Shown piece after piece: positions 1-10,958 of a DNA stretch of 64,000 nt; within the stretch, counting starts at the first letter, position 1, and every line of letters begins with the position of its first letter. The stretch spans positions 1-64,000 of the forward strand of contig JADDMT010000001.1 of assembly GCA_021401465.1 (NCBI GenBank). Reading direction: 5' to 3'. Below the pieces are notes generated by a model that saw nothing but the letters and a program-made list of their open reading frames with translations, was not told where the DNA came from and did no database searches. Both the position numbers and the translations under genes were made by a program. This DNA is from Teratosphaeria epicoccoides (Eukaryota; Ascomycota; Dothideomycetes; Mycosphaerellales; Teratosphaeriaceae).

Positions 1-2
1 CT

Positions 3-23
3 CCCCCCCCCCCCCCCCCCCCC
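3..23. repeat. Homopolymer run of 21 C
   Basis: An uninterrupted run of 21 C lies just upstream of the first recognisable exon, probably in an intron of the glycosyltransferase gene. Runs this long are prone to length error in sequencing and may mark a weak point at the window edge. Confidence 0.9.
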
Positions 24-72
24 GCCGTAGCATCCCCTATGGTACTCCACTAACGGCCGTCCTTCGCCACAG

Positions 73-721
73 CCCCTTCACGCCCCTCTTCCGCCAATTC
101 CTCTTCTCCAACATCCGCGTCACGTCCAAAATCACCATCATCTCCTACATCGGCACCTACTACGCGATTGGCGCCGCCTGGATCCTGACCCTCGTCAACT
201 ACTTCGCGATCGGCTGGTTCAACGGCGCTCTCGACAAATACTACATCGACAGCTGGAAAGTCTGGTTCTCCATCGTCTTGGTGTTCAACGGCCTCGGCAA
301 CATCGCGCTCGCGACGATGCGCTACCGCACGGGCACACACGCCTTCTTCAGCTCCCTGCTCGAGAACCTCAAGTGGACGCTCATGCTCGCGGTCTTCCTG
401 GGAGGGTTGAGCCTGCACGTGAGCCAAGCGCTGCTGGCGCACATGTTCGAGGTGAATGTGACGTGGGGCGCCACGAGCAAAGAAGCGGAGCAGACGAATT
501 TCTTCATCGAGGTGCCGAGGGTTTTGAAGAAATTCAAGTTCAGCATTGGATTCAGTTTGGCCATGGTGGTGGCCATGGTGGTGCTGGCGACGGCGAGCTT
601 CGTGCCGTGGGATTGGCGGATCACGGATTTCATTGCGATTTTGCCATTGAGTACGATTTGTGTTAGTCACTTCTTGTTGCCGATTGTGTTGAATCCGGGC
701 ATGATGCAGTTCACGTTCTAG
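73..721 (+). CDS. Family 2 glycosyltransferase (cellulose-synthase-like), C-terminal part
   Basis: This is the last exon of a larger gene that enters from the left. It opens after an acceptor AG at 71-72 and reads about 215 codons to TAG. The product is very hydrophobic, with about five predicted membrane segments (for example around ISYIGTYYAIGAAWIL, WFSIVLVFNGLGNIAL, WTLMLAVFLGGLSL, GFSLAMVVAMVVL and FIAILPLSTICVSHFL) and a terminal NPGMMQFTF. This arrangement fits the C-terminal channel-like membrane region of fungal GT2 enzymes related to cellulose and mixed-linkage glucan synthases. The catalytic DxD and QxxRW motifs would lie upstream of the window and cannot be checked. The expected role is processive polysaccharide synthesis at the plasma membrane. 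The family call comes from remembered similarity; the exact substrate is unknown. Confidence 0.7.
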
Positions 722-952
722 CGAGCGGCGGGAGGGGTGGTGATGATGATGACGACGGCTTGCTCTCATGGTATGGGTCGGGATTTACATAGTGAGGACG
801 GGATGGCTCGAGGTCGACGACGGGACTTGATGGCCTGCCCTGATTTGACAGCAGTTGCTGCGTATATACCGAGACGAGGAGCGCGTAATGCAGACATAGC
901 TCCCCGGACGCCATCGCTATGCTCTCCAAAAATCGCCACCCTTTGGACCTTG

Positions 953-1697
953 TCAACCACACCTCCCGTCCCCCCACCCCGTGCGCCAACGCTCTTCCCA
1001 CGCCCCACAATCAAATGTCTCCTTCCCCAACTTCTCATTCACCGCATTGTGCGCCTCACACATCCATCTCCCAAACTCCTCGCGACTACTCACCCTCGGC
1101 TCGTTCCCATCCTTCACCCACGCCCGGAAATCATCCGCGCAGGCCCAACACGGGTACATCTTCCCAAACAAGCCTAGGAACTGCTTCGTCTCGACTTGTT
1201 GAGCAGTGCTCGGGTTCGTCGGATAATTCGCGGTCATGGTGTGGAGAAGTGTCCAGGTCGAGCGACCGAGCTGCTCGACGTCGGGTGGACAGTCGGGGGG
1301 TGGCTGGAAGGATGCCGTTGCGGCGGAGGGAGGGGTGGTGGCGGCGATGGTCGTGGGTTGGGTGGTTTGTTGTTTGGTCATTGCGGCCCACGATGCGAAC
1401 GAGGTACAGGAGCGGCAGCTGGGAATTCCGATTAATCAATAGATTCAGACCTCCGCCTCATGTATGTACAAACGGTTTCCCATCCGCGCCCAACACGACA
1501 CCCTTCGGGATCCCCTTGGGTCTCCGCTCCTCCTCATTCTGCCTCTCCTGCGCCGGCTGTCCCAACTTCTCCATCTCCCGCGCTCTCTGCACCTGCTCGT
1601 CCGTCGCCTCCAGAGGCTGCGCAGGCAACCCCGTCCGCTTCTCTACTGTGCAAAAGAACGTCTGCAAAATCGGAAATTCGAATTCGGTGAGAGGCAT
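953..1697 (-). CDS. ERV1: FAD-linked sulfhydryl oxidase ERV1
   Basis: Proposed exons are 1474-1697 and 953-1418, giving 229 residues. The join restores GADGKPCRSC, the conserved N-terminal shuttle cysteine pair of Erv1, across a 55-nt intron with a GTTTGT donor. The second exon carries the Erv/ALR core: DVEQLGRSTWTLLH, the active-site CxxC in YPCWAC, the FAD-binding WMCEAHNAVN and a distal FDCGAW. Erv1 works in the mitochondrial intermembrane space, reoxidising Mia40 and passing electrons to cytochrome c during import of cysteine-motif proteins. MIC19, about 3 kb away, is the kind of intermembrane-space protein that depends on this relay, but the proximity is probably chance. The first residues are uncertain: a short upstream exon could replace the start at 1697. 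Confidence 0.9.
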
Positions 1698-3582
1698 TGC
1701 AGGGCAGACCGAGGCCTGTCGGTGCTTGGATCGCGTACCGGGATTGCGATGTCAAGGAAGAAGCGGCTCTGCGGGAATTGCCGTCAGCATGTGAAGATGC
1801 CGACTCGACCGCGCCAGGCTTGACCAAGCTTGACTAAGCCTCCCCAAGCATGGCCTGACATGGGCCGCGGCCTGCGAGTGTGGCGACATCTCACTGTGAC
1901 CGGAAAATGCACATATCTACAGGTCGTGCATCGGATTGATCGCGGCCATGTCACGCCTATCTGTAGCCATTTCGTCTCCAACCAGAGTAACCAGTATGCA
2001 GATGGCGCAGAGAAACAAGGGCACTGCAGATCAAGCACACTATTTGCTCCCGAGAACAACATCTGAGCCGACTTGAGCGTCCTACCATCTCTGGGGCTAA
2101 TCACATGCAGACAATATGAACCTATTGACACATCTGAGAGCACGCCTGAATTGACCTCATCCTTTCTGAAATCTTCCTCTAAAGCTAGTGAGAGGAGCAG
2201 CGGTGATCTTGGACATATGACAGCCGAATGTCGGAAGAAGTCAAGTGGTTCCGCGGCTTTTGATGTTTGGGTCATGTGCGCTGCTGAGTGCAGTCTCCTC
2301 CCGTCTGCTCCGGTCAATCGTGTCTGGCGCCAGGATATGCCCAGATCTCATGGGAAGAGTGAAGCAGAGTTGAGACAGGTTCAGGTCAGTCGGGTGAGAA
2401 CCCGGTCAGAGCCGACGGGGCCAGGCCAGACTGGGACATGTAGAGCTACCTGAGCTGCCCGACAGTGTGATCTGACGGGAAGCACTGTTCCGCACGTTCC
2501 CGACAATCGACACACTCGCCATACTCATACGCATAGCTACCACCCGACCGTGCTATTGACACTACTTCCTGTCATAATCTGCCACAGTCTGCCACAGTCT
2601 GCCTCAGCCTCTCCCCGCAACTCAAACGAAAATGCGTGATCCTCCCCACGACCAGACCCGCCACAGTCAACAGTAATATCACGGCCATAATCCGCTCAAG
2701 GTGCCATGATGTTCCAAGCGAACGAGTGCTGCACACGGACGTCAATGCAAAAGACAGCGTCAAGGTTGTGAATGTCTCTTGTCTTGCCGCGCATCAGCAA
2801 CAACCACGCCAGAAATTCTCGACCGTGCTTCAAAAAGCCTTGAACGAAGCCTCTGAGCGAACACCCCATATCCTGGTTGGTCCATCCGTTGGTCCATCCG
2901 CCAGTCGACCCGCCAGTCGCCAGATACTAGCACCATGCTGAGAGCGAGCACTGTCAGGATGTTGATAAGTCCTCCCATGGCACTTGTCGATCAGACACTC
3001 GAGTGGTTCCCATGGCAGGGACTTCACATTGTGAAAGCCTCAGGGATGCCGCCATTTCCGACCGCTCCTGCCATTTCGCCAGCCAGCACCTGCGCATCCA
3101 AACCTCCTGAGCACCACATCCTGCTCGACCGCTGCTGCCTACGTTCACATGTGAACTCCACCCGCTCACTTTACTCCAAGGATGGCAAGTACGACCACGT
3201 ACCTAGATCAGACCCTTATGAACGTGCCTTCCTCCTCTGTCACAAGTGATGCACAAAGGACAGCAATTGCCACGCGAAAGAGACCTTGTGTGCCGTGATC
3301 CTGCAGCGCCGCACGTGGCCATGGTGAGTATAAATAGTCCTGTTCCTTCGAGATCCAACCTAACCCTCCATCCGCCATCCATCCATCATCACCAACATAA
3401 TACCAGAGCACACCGAGAACCGACACAGCTTCTCCCAAATCATCTGCCTGCTTCTCTACAACAACTGCAGCCAGGGCAACAGAGACTTCCTCCAATATAC
3501 GGTCTGTGCCTTTCGACACAGATTGCCTCTCGCAATGGCCGACTGAGATGCTTCCAGAACGGTCCCGACTAGCCTCCGCAGC
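1698..3582. other. Gene-free stretch with short direct repeats and a TATA box
   Basis: I see no supportable gene. There are small direct repeats: a 10-bp unit (tctgccacag) two to three times at 2578-2607, and a 12-bp unit (ggtccatccgtt) twice near 2878-2900. A TATA box at 3329-3336 probably serves the next gene. Confidence 0.5.
3329..3336 (+). promoter_or_regulatory. TATA box (TATAAATA)
   Basis: A perfect TATAAATA lies about 250 bp upstream of the ATG at 3583, and a CACGTG E-box-like hexamer sits roughly 15 bp before it. The leader between them has no long reading frame. It fits a TATA-driven promoter for the small gene that follows. Confidence 0.45.
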
Positions 3583-4162
3583 ATGGCATCCGTTAGCACG
3601 GGAATCATAATCTCACGCCAGCACAGTTTCCCAGTCGCGCCACTCGGGCACTCAGTCCGCAAGAACCGCCTGTTCGGAATGATCCAAGACGCGCACACGT
3701 TCAATGCCCGAGAGCGCAGCGAGCTGAATGAAGTGATCTGCAGCGGCGCCAACAAGTCCACTGACCTCGTGGACGCATACGTCCTTGCCCGCAGCCTGGC
3801 CTGGGCCGCAGTCCGCGAATGCAAAGATCTCGGCATCACAGCTTTGCACGAGTGTGGCGAGCTCCAGAAGCAGAAGACGCATTTCTGGGCCAATGCCGAC
3901 GTTTGGGGCTGCAAACATCCCGGCTGTGGTGCGCATCCCCTCCGTTCCCCTATCGCTTTGAGAAGCGCGCTGACGGTTGCTTCAAGGACGACGATGTGAG
4001 AAGGCGCTGCGAAATACAGTAAAGCGCCTCATATATCGTACTGTCAATTTGCGAGGTGGTCTGTTAGAGATGGCTGCAGTCATGCGAGCTCAGCACGAGG
4101 AGGATGCGCAGTGGGCGGAGGCGGGAAAGACCTTGAGCGGTCGGTATGGTCTGTTTCACTGA
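3583..4162 (+). CDS. Small hypothetical protein, two exons
   Basis: I do not recognise this protein. The first exon (3583-3928) has strong C/G bias at third codon positions, as in neighbouring real genes, and ends in a CKHPGC cysteine motif. Joining to 4068-4162 over a 139-nt intron (donor GTGCGC, acceptor TTAG) keeps frame and gives about 146 residues with an acidic, charged tail ending in SGRYGLFH. Without the splice the frame runs to 3999 with an arginine/serine-rich tail that looks non-coding. There is no signal peptide or membrane segment. A TATA box about 250 bp upstream supports a transcribed gene. The function is unknown, and the second exon is less certain than the first. Confidence 0.45.
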
Positions 4163-4517
4163 TCCGACGGACACAGGAGGTCAAGGAGGAGAGCCAGGCA
4201 TCTGCACGAAGGACGACGACATGATATCAGTGGCTGTGCATTAGCGAGCAATGTAAGACAAGAATTGTTCTAACGACGCTCAGCTTCTATATCAGTCCTC
4301 TTAACTCTCGAACCCCTGCATTGGTAGGAGGCGTGCCTCGCATGCATTCACGCAGACAAACACTTCCCGACCAACTGCCAAGCGGTCTGACCTTACGCAC
4401 TAATGACTAGACCCAGATCGTCAGAGCACCACCTCGACTTCAGCAGGTCAATGCACAGGTAGCAGTACAAAAACATCTACTCACATCATCCCCTCCGACC
4501 GCCCCACCCACGCCCAT
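4163..4517. other. Gene-free stretch
   Basis: This lies between the converging small gene and MIC19. It presumably holds their 3' untranslated regions; I see no other feature. Confidence 0.5.
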
Positions 4518-5229
4518 CTACCTCCCAACCTTCTCCACAAACCTCTGCTCCAACCTCCTGACCTCCCGTTTGAATGCCTCCACCTCCCTCCAACAATCCA
4601 ACGGCCTTCGATCATTCATCCTCAAACACTGCACCAAACCCTCCTTCGCGTGCTCCACCTCCGGCGAAGTCTTATCCACCTTCTTCCTCGCCTCCAATTT
4701 CTGCCTCAACTCCTGAATCTCCATTTGAACGCTATCGTGGCTGCGGCCACTATCCTTCTTCTCGCCTGAGGAGAGACGCGGGATCAGGTCTTGGGGGCTG
4801 CTGTGGTCTTGGTAGAAGGGGCTGGCGAGGTGGCTGAAGAAGCCGGTTGGGCCGGCGGGAGTGGATGAGGGGGTAGACGGAGGGGCTACTTCAGGGTCGG
4901 TGGTGAGGCGGGCGGCGAGGGACTCGAGTTGTTGGGCTTGCGCGTCGCGGGTGCGGGTCAGGTCGGCGTTGGCGCGGGCGTGGAGACTGAGTTCGTGGCT
5001 TTGGGCGCGGGTGCTGTCGCTCTGTTGTGGTGGTTAGATATGGTAGAGTGAGAGGTGGTTGAGGGGTGTCCAACCTCTGGGGTTTGCTGTAGCGAGTCGA
5101 GGACGGACTGGGAGAATCTCACTGGCGCATCGCTGGCGGGGAGGTTAGCCATGGGACAAGATGGAGAGAATGGCGCAGTCCGTACGCATTAAAGATATTT
5201 TGCGCCGGCTTGAAGCCACCACTGCCCAT
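4518..5229 (-). CDS. MIC19: MICOS complex subunit MIC19
   Basis: Three exons (5186-5229, 5075-5132, 4518-5021) give 201 residues. The start reads MGSGGFKPAQ, so glycine 2 is available for N-myristoylation, as reported for Mic19. Next comes PVRFSQSVLDSLQ, typical of fungal Mic19 (DUF1690), then a helical charged middle, a proline/serine linker, and a C-terminal segment with LVQCLRMNDRRPLDCW, whose two cysteines are ten residues apart (CX10C). The tail (EAFKREVRRLEQRFVEKVGR) is strongly helical. The protein belongs to the MICOS complex, which shapes cristae junctions at the inner mitochondrial membrane. Both introns are 53 nt with good borders. It is transcribed away from RFT1 across a roughly 250-bp shared promoter. 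Confidence 0.92.
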
Positions 5230-5478
5230 TTGGTCGGGTTAGTAACAGAGGTATATTATCGCGAGCTTCAATGCAGAGCTTCGAATTTTGGGAAGGTGCC
5301 TTATGATGTTGTGTTTCAAGGTACGGAGTAACCTCGGATGAATGCCACGCGCTGATATTGTGATAATTGGAACATGAATAATATCGCGCTCATCTGTCTT
5401 TATCCAAACATAAGGGTAAACGTAATAAACATAATCATGGATTATCTTGGCTGACATCCACACGCTCTTTGAAGAAAC
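5230..5478. promoter_or_regulatory. Divergent promoter region MIC19/RFT1
   Basis: Only 249 bp separate the two start codons, so both promoters must lie here unless one begins inside the other gene. The stretch is AT-richer than its surroundings. No canonical TATA box stands out. Confidence 0.5.
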
Positions 5479-7189
5479 ATGGCAGACATGACCAGTGTCT
5501 CTGCCTCCGCCAAAGGCGCGACCTACATGGTCCTCCTGACCATCGGCTCCCGCGCCATCACCTTCGCTCTCAACCAACTCCTCCTCCGTTTCCTCTCACC
5601 TCAACTCCTCGGCGTGGCTGTCCAACTGGAACTGTACATCATCACGACCTGCTATTTCGCGCGCGAATCCCTCCGCATCGCCACTCAGCGCCGCTCAGAT
5701 GGCGGAGTCCAAGCTGCCATCAATCTGTCCTATTTGGCCATAATCGCCGGACTGCCGGTGGGCGAAATGCTGGCGGAGATGTATTTGAAAACCAACTATC
5801 CAGCCGTGCCGTTTCTGACGACAGCACTGCGGATCAACCAATTCACGGCAATGGTGGAACTGCTCAGCGAGCCTGGCTTCGTGGCGGTCCAGCAGAATAT
5901 GCTGTACAAAACTCGGGCCGCCGCCGAAGCCTCAGCCGTCATCATGAAGACTGTCGCGACTGCCGGCTTGGTGTTCTGGAGCATCTATCAGGACATTGAC
6001 CTCGGTGTGCTGCCCTTCGCAGCCGGAGAGCTGGCCTACTCCTCCTCTCTCACCGTCGTCTACCTCTGGCAAACATCCACTGTAGCCCGCCTCAAAGCAT
6101 TCACACTACTACCACGCAAGATGAAGTCGAGGTGTGTCCCACCACCTCAAAGCACGTAAGCGAACATTCCATTGATCCTCTTCTCTGCAGCACACAAGTC
6201 CAATATGTCTTCTCTCTCTTCTCCAAACCCCTCGTCTACCTCGCCGCGTCCCTCTACCTCCAAACTGGCATCAAATGGCTCCTGACCGAAGGCGACAAAC
6301 TCCTCGTCTCCGCCTTCGCCACCCTTGAGGATCAAGGCATGTACGCCCTCTCCGCCAACTACGGCGGCCTCATCGCTCGCATGCTCTTCCGCCCCATCGA
6401 AGACACCTCGCGCAATCTCTTCGCCAAACTGTGCGCCGCCCCCTCTCAAAATGATAGAAAAAAAGCCGACGACAAGGGACCCTCCCAACCCACCTCCAGT
6501 ATCCACCAAGCCTCCACCATCCTCCGCGACCTCCTCCGCCTTTACACCACAGCTTCCACCCTTGCCTTCGCCCTCGGCCCCACTGCCGCCCCTCTCCTCC
6601 TCACCCTCATCGCCGGCCCGCGCTGGACCACGTCCGGCGCCGGCGAAGTCCTAGCAACCTACTGCTACTGTATCCCTCTCCTCGCCATCAACGGCGTCAG
6701 TGAAGCCTTCGTCGCCGCCACCGCCACGACCAAAGAACTACAGTACCAAAGCATCTGGATGGGGGCGTTCTCGGCGGGCTTCGCGATCAGCGCGTACGTG
6801 TTTCTGCGCGTGCTGGAGATGGGAGCAAAGGGATTGGTGTGGGCGAATTGTGTGAATATGGGGTTGAGGATTGTGTTTAATTTGAGGTTTGCGCGGGCGT
6901 TTTTCGGGAGGCATGGGGTAGATTGGAGGGTGGGCGATGTGTTGCCGAATGTGTACGCGGTGGGTGGTGCGGCTGTGGTGCCGAGTTTGCTGGGAAGGAC
7001 GGAGGCGGTGTTGGGGGAGTATGGAGTACTGGGGGATTTGGTGAGGGTTGGTGCAGTTGGGGTGGTGCTTGCGGGTTTCGTGTAAGTTGTCTTCACGTCC
7101 GGATGCTGGGTGATCTGAGCTGATGTATTGCCAGGGCCATCACGGAGCGGCAGTTCTTGCTCGAGTGCTACCGCAGATTCAGGTCATGA
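5479..7189 (+). CDS. RFT1: Oligosaccharide translocation protein RFT1
   Basis: Three exons (5479-6131, 6191-7081, 7135-7189) give 532 residues with about a dozen hydrophobic segments, matching the Rft1 family length. The start SAKGATYMVLLTIGSRAITF and the central GIKWLLTEGDKLLVSAF and QGMYALSANYGGLIARML blocks are family hallmarks. Introns are 59 and 53 nt with GTGTGT and GTAAGT donors; the last exon adds only 18 residues (ITERQFLLECYRRFRS). Rft1 is an ER membrane protein needed for N-glycosylation, genetically linked to flipping of the Man5GlcNAc2-PP-dolichol precursor into the ER lumen, though its direct flippase role is disputed. The poorly conserved loop around DRKKADDKG is charged and probably cytosolic. 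Confidence 0.94.
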
Positions 7190-7706
7190 TTCTAGGATAT
7201 GCGAGTTGGCTAACAGGTCTCCACCAAACGCGCAAAAGCTGCGTGCGTGGCCGATCCCTCGATAGAGTATAGATGCGTGTCAAATGACGAAGCACGTCTG
7301 AGCTCATACGAAGCGTCCAAACATGAAACAGCAACATGTCTATGCTCTGGTCATTACACTATCACCCTCCGTCTAAAAGGCAAGCAAGGATGCCGCCAGT
7401 GTCTACTTGCACAACGACAGACGGGCACTCAAGCATCATGCGATTCGTGACCTTGCCGATGTCTACTTGCTGTATCTCCACTGTCAATGCTATCTGTCGT
7501 GATTCTGCTACTAGATGGCGCAACCCTGATTCCTCCCTGCCATGCCAAGCCATCTGTTCAATTCGACCCCGATTTCTCCACACCATCCACCGTCATCTCC
7601 TCACCCCCATGCCCACATGTACAGACCCCACAAACGCCATACCAGCGCCCACCGCTCGAGCGCCAAAACAATCCACCCACACGCACGTTCAGCACCAACA
7701 AAAGGC
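7190..7706. other. Gene-free stretch
   Basis: This is the convergent intergenic region between RFT1 and the serine-rich gene. It has no credible ORF or repeat. Confidence 0.5.
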
Positions 7707-8788
7707 TCACCAACCCACCACCCCAATTCCCGGCGCGCTCGCCCTCCGTCCCGTCTCACTCCCACCCGCCTGCGCCATGCCCGGTGGCGCACTGACCCTC
7801 CTCTCCCTCCTCCTCTGCTTCAACTCCAGCTCGGCCTCCATCAAGCGCATCTGCACCCACGCCCGCATCTTCGCATCGCGCCTCACGGCCTCGCAATTCA
7901 GCAAGTCCGTCAGCGTGGCCTTGATATCGTAATTCACCTCGAACAGCAGCCGGTCCGACGAAGGATCGCGCGACGTGTGGGGGGACAGCGCGGGGGAAGA
8001 AGTCGTGGTGGGGGAAAAGTCTTCGGAAGTCAGGGAGGCGTCTTCGGGGATCGCCGACATGGTGGTGCATTGCTGCTGCTGCTGCTGTTGCGAGCTCGTT
8101 TTCCTCACGCTGTGATGGCTCGGTTTTGGCAGGGCGTAGAAGGGTGGGGGGTGGGAAATGCGATGGCCGGGCAGTGTTGGAGAGGAGGATGTGGAGTCGG
8201 TTTCTTCTGAGGTGGAGGAGGAGGAGGAGGAGGGTGAGGATGACATTTCGGGCGGCGAGGAGTGGGATGGGCTGGGTGATGCCGGCGGTGAGGTCAGCGA
8301 CGGCGCGTCTGAGGAGGTGGTGGAGAAAGACGGGGATATCTCGAGCTCCTGGCGTCGACGAATGCTGCTTCGCTTGGAGGTCAGGGCCAAGTAGCGTTGC
8401 AGCATCACTCCCTACACGGTATTATTATTATTATCATTATCACTATTATTATTGTTACTGTTGCCACAAATCAGAGTTCGGTATCGGGGATGCGATTCGG
8501 GCGCCTGTCATGGGCACATTGCGATGCACAGGGGACGAAGACGTCCGAAACGCGTGGTGTTAATGGCGTGCCGCTGTGGCGTGCATGATGGCGTCATCGC
8601 GGCCAGTCCCGGTTGATATAGCAAGAACCCCCCACCCCCCAAAAACGTACCCTTTCTGGACTCAGACCTGATGAATGCGGTGAATAGAGCGTGCCCGTCG
8701 ATTCTGCCGCAGTGCGAATGTCGCCGCTGCCGCCGCCGCCATCCACATCCACATCCATATTGTTCACGTCAACACTCGCCGAGGACAT
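7707..8788 (-). CDS. Serine-rich conserved fungal protein of unknown function
   Basis: Exons 8651-8788 and 7707-8411 join in phase 0 to give 280 residues. The 239-nt intron (GTACGT donor) contains an ATT-type microsatellite. The protein begins with a low-complexity acidic/glycine stretch, then long serine/proline runs and a short polyglutamine tract. The only ordered-looking part is near the C-terminus: NYDIKATLTDLLNC followed by RAWVQMRLMEAELELKQRRR, a short helical domain that I recall as conserved in ascomycete hypothetical proteins. The tail has RRASAP-type serine motifs that could be kinase targets. The function is unknown. Translation could instead start at the ATG at 8405 if the first exon is not used. 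Confidence 0.65.
8420..8456 (+). repeat. Imperfect ATT trinucleotide microsatellite
   Basis: A run of att/atc trinucleotides lies inside the proposed intron of the serine-rich gene, close to its 3' acceptor on the opposite strand. Confidence 0.8.
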
Positions 8789-9607
8789 TTTGACGCGGTG
8801 TGGCCGTTATGTGCCAAGGCCTCGTCCCTGTTGTTTCGAGACTCGCTGGAAGGACAGATGCGAACCCACTCGCAGCGACAACAAAAGCCACAAGAACAAG
8901 AAAAGTCTCAAAGTACCAGCAGACGGTAGAAGGGGAAACCTGGCCAATTCATACCCCCTTCAACCTCCCCTCCTGGTCGTGCAAATCCCGCACAACAACC
9001 CTTTTCATCCACCCCCCCCTTACCCCCCCAAGATCCAACGAGAAGCTCAAGCATCTCCCACAAACAAGCCTTGCAAGCTAGTGACGTGCGAATCTCGTAG
9101 AAACCTTCTCCACCAACCGACCGTCCCACCAGCTGCCAGGCGGGCTTGCAGAGCATAATTCCGCCCGTCTCAGGCTAATGGGAAGATAACAGCAGCAGCA
9201 GCAGCAGCGGCAGACTGGGTACTCGCTAGACCGGCTACAAGGCCCCTGTGGAACGCGGCTACGCAGTGAGAACTGTGCAGGAAGGACTGTTAATATAACA
9301 CAGACACTGTAGCGAGACGCAGATCCTGATTGATCGCTCTCGTCTCTTCGCGCCGCCGGCTACAAGGCCGGCTGTGCGTGATGAAAGACCACATGTACCT
9401 ACCTTACCTTCGACTCCACGATCGATCGACCGATCATGTCTCGGCCGGTGCAGCTGGCGAATCGCAAGCCATCGTGATTCGATAGCAAGTGCATGCTTAC
9501 CGCATGCCTTCCGAATTTCCAAAACCTCCAGAGCGTGCTTCCAGACCGCAGCACAGAGAAGCCTGCTCTCACCACAAAATCCCTCCCGCCTCGCCCCACC
9601 CACCCCC
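8789..9607. other. Gene-free stretch with a CAG microsatellite
   Basis: I see no supportable gene. A CAG repeat (about 7 units) lies at 9190-9213, and C-rich runs occur around 9010-9030. It contains the promoter of the serine-rich gene and the 3' end of the aquaporin gene. Confidence 0.5.
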
Positions 9608-10958
9608 TCACGCGACCTTCTCAAACCTCTCCGTCCGCTCCCTCCCGGGCAGAACCACCCCACTCTTCGTCAAATGCAACGCCAACCCCTCCTCCCCACG
9701 CTCATGCTTCTTATGCCCCTTTCCAATCGCCTGCAAGCTATCCCGCATCAACAATTCATAATACCCCGTCGCGAACAACGTCGCCGGCACGTTGACCAAA
9801 ATCGCAATCCACGAGTAATTCTTATACGAAAATGCCTGTATTCCCCACACATCAACACGCCATTAGCACTTGATCCACCGCTCGCATTGATCAGAGCATA
9901 CAAAAGAGAAAAAAAAAATCCGTACCTCGCCCCCATAAAATATCGCCGCGACGATCCTCGTGCCCAGATCCCTCGCAAGATTCGTCGAAATTGTAACGTC
10001 CGCGAAACCCCAAATCATGGCCGCATACGCCAACCCAATGACGAACGGCGCACTGCTCGGCGCGACGAACGGGTTCGCCGGGTCCAGCACCGCCCAAATC
10101 ACAATCCCGATGTAACTGTCGACGAAAAACTCAATGAGGAACAAATACCCCAGCGTCTGGTCCGCCGCGGGGAACGCGCAGAGCACGCTCGCCGGCCCGC
10201 CGTCGACCACCGTGCCCGCGCCCGCCGCAACCGTCGCCGCGGCGTACGCGGACAGCTGCTGGTGATACATGCCGACGAGGAGGAGGCCGGCGACGAAGGC
10301 GCCGAAGATCTGCGCGAAGATGTAGCACGGCACTTTTTTCCAGGGGAAGCCTTGCCATGTGGCGAAGCAGAGCGTGATGGCGGGGTTGACTGGGGGACAC
10401 CCGCCAAACACGGCGCGCGTCAGCTTGGCTTAAGCAACAGAATTCTGTAGCGTCTTGGTTGTTGAGGTTTCGGCGGGAAGAAGAAGAGGAGGAGGAGGAG
10501 GAGGAGGAGGAGGAGGAGGAAGAAAACTTACAATGCCCACCCGAAGTCGGCGCACACGTGATGATCGCGAACGCGATCCCGATTGCAAACGCGAACCCGA
10601 TCTGCAAGAGACTCCCGAATCCCGCGTCCTCCTTCTTCAACGTGAAGGTCGTGACGGCGGCGATGCCGGGGAAAACGTAGAAGAAGACGCCGGTGGCTTC
10701 GGCCATCATCTCGCGCAGCCAGCGCGGGCGCGCGTGCTCGAAGTCGAGTTTGCGTTGGGAGACGGGCTTGGGCGCGACGACGTGCCGCGAAATGTGCTTT
10801 TGGATGGCTTCGGTGAAGCCGAGCTCGAGGTCGTGGGTGTGCAGCTGGAGGGTGGGAGGAGGTTAGGCGGGATAGATGTGCGGAGAAGGGGGTTAGGAAA
10901 AATAACGTACGCGCTCCATGTGAGCACCGCTGTCGTCGCTGCCCATCTTGTTTGACAT
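9608..10958 (-). CDS. Aquaporin / aquaglyceroporin family channel
   Basis: Four exons (10911-10958, 10532-10844, 9926-10389, 9608-9835) give 350 residues. The product has six hydrophobic segments and two MIP half-helices: SGGHFNPAIT, recreated exactly by splicing, and ISTNLARDLGTR in place of the usual NPAR. The aspartate after the second motif (NLARD) is typical of glycerol-type channels. A soluble N-terminus of about 55 residues precedes the first membrane helix (EATGVFFYVFPGIAAV). The family moves water, glycerol or small neutral solutes across the plasma or an internal membrane. The intron that splits the first NPA motif holds a long polypurine repeat. The fold assignment is secure; the substrate is an inference. 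Confidence 0.9.
10483..10522 (+). repeat. GGA/GAA polypurine repeat in an intron
   Basis: About 40 bases of almost pure GGA/GAA trinucleotides lie in the second aquaporin intron, next to its donor site. On the gene's strand this is a TCC/TTC pyrimidine tract. Confidence 0.85.

Noticed and set aside
1784..2317. Minus-strand frame of 177 codons
   Set aside because: Amino-acid composition is random-like (rich in Cys, Arg, Ser and His), with no codon bias and no recognisable motif.
9190..9213. CAG repeat considered as a polyglutamine exon
   Set aside because: No surrounding frame with coding character was found on either strand, so it is listed only as a microsatellite in intergenic sequence.
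9374..10450. Plus-strand frame of 358 codons
   Set aside because: It is the antisense shadow of the aquaporin exons and is rich in Arg/His/Pro.
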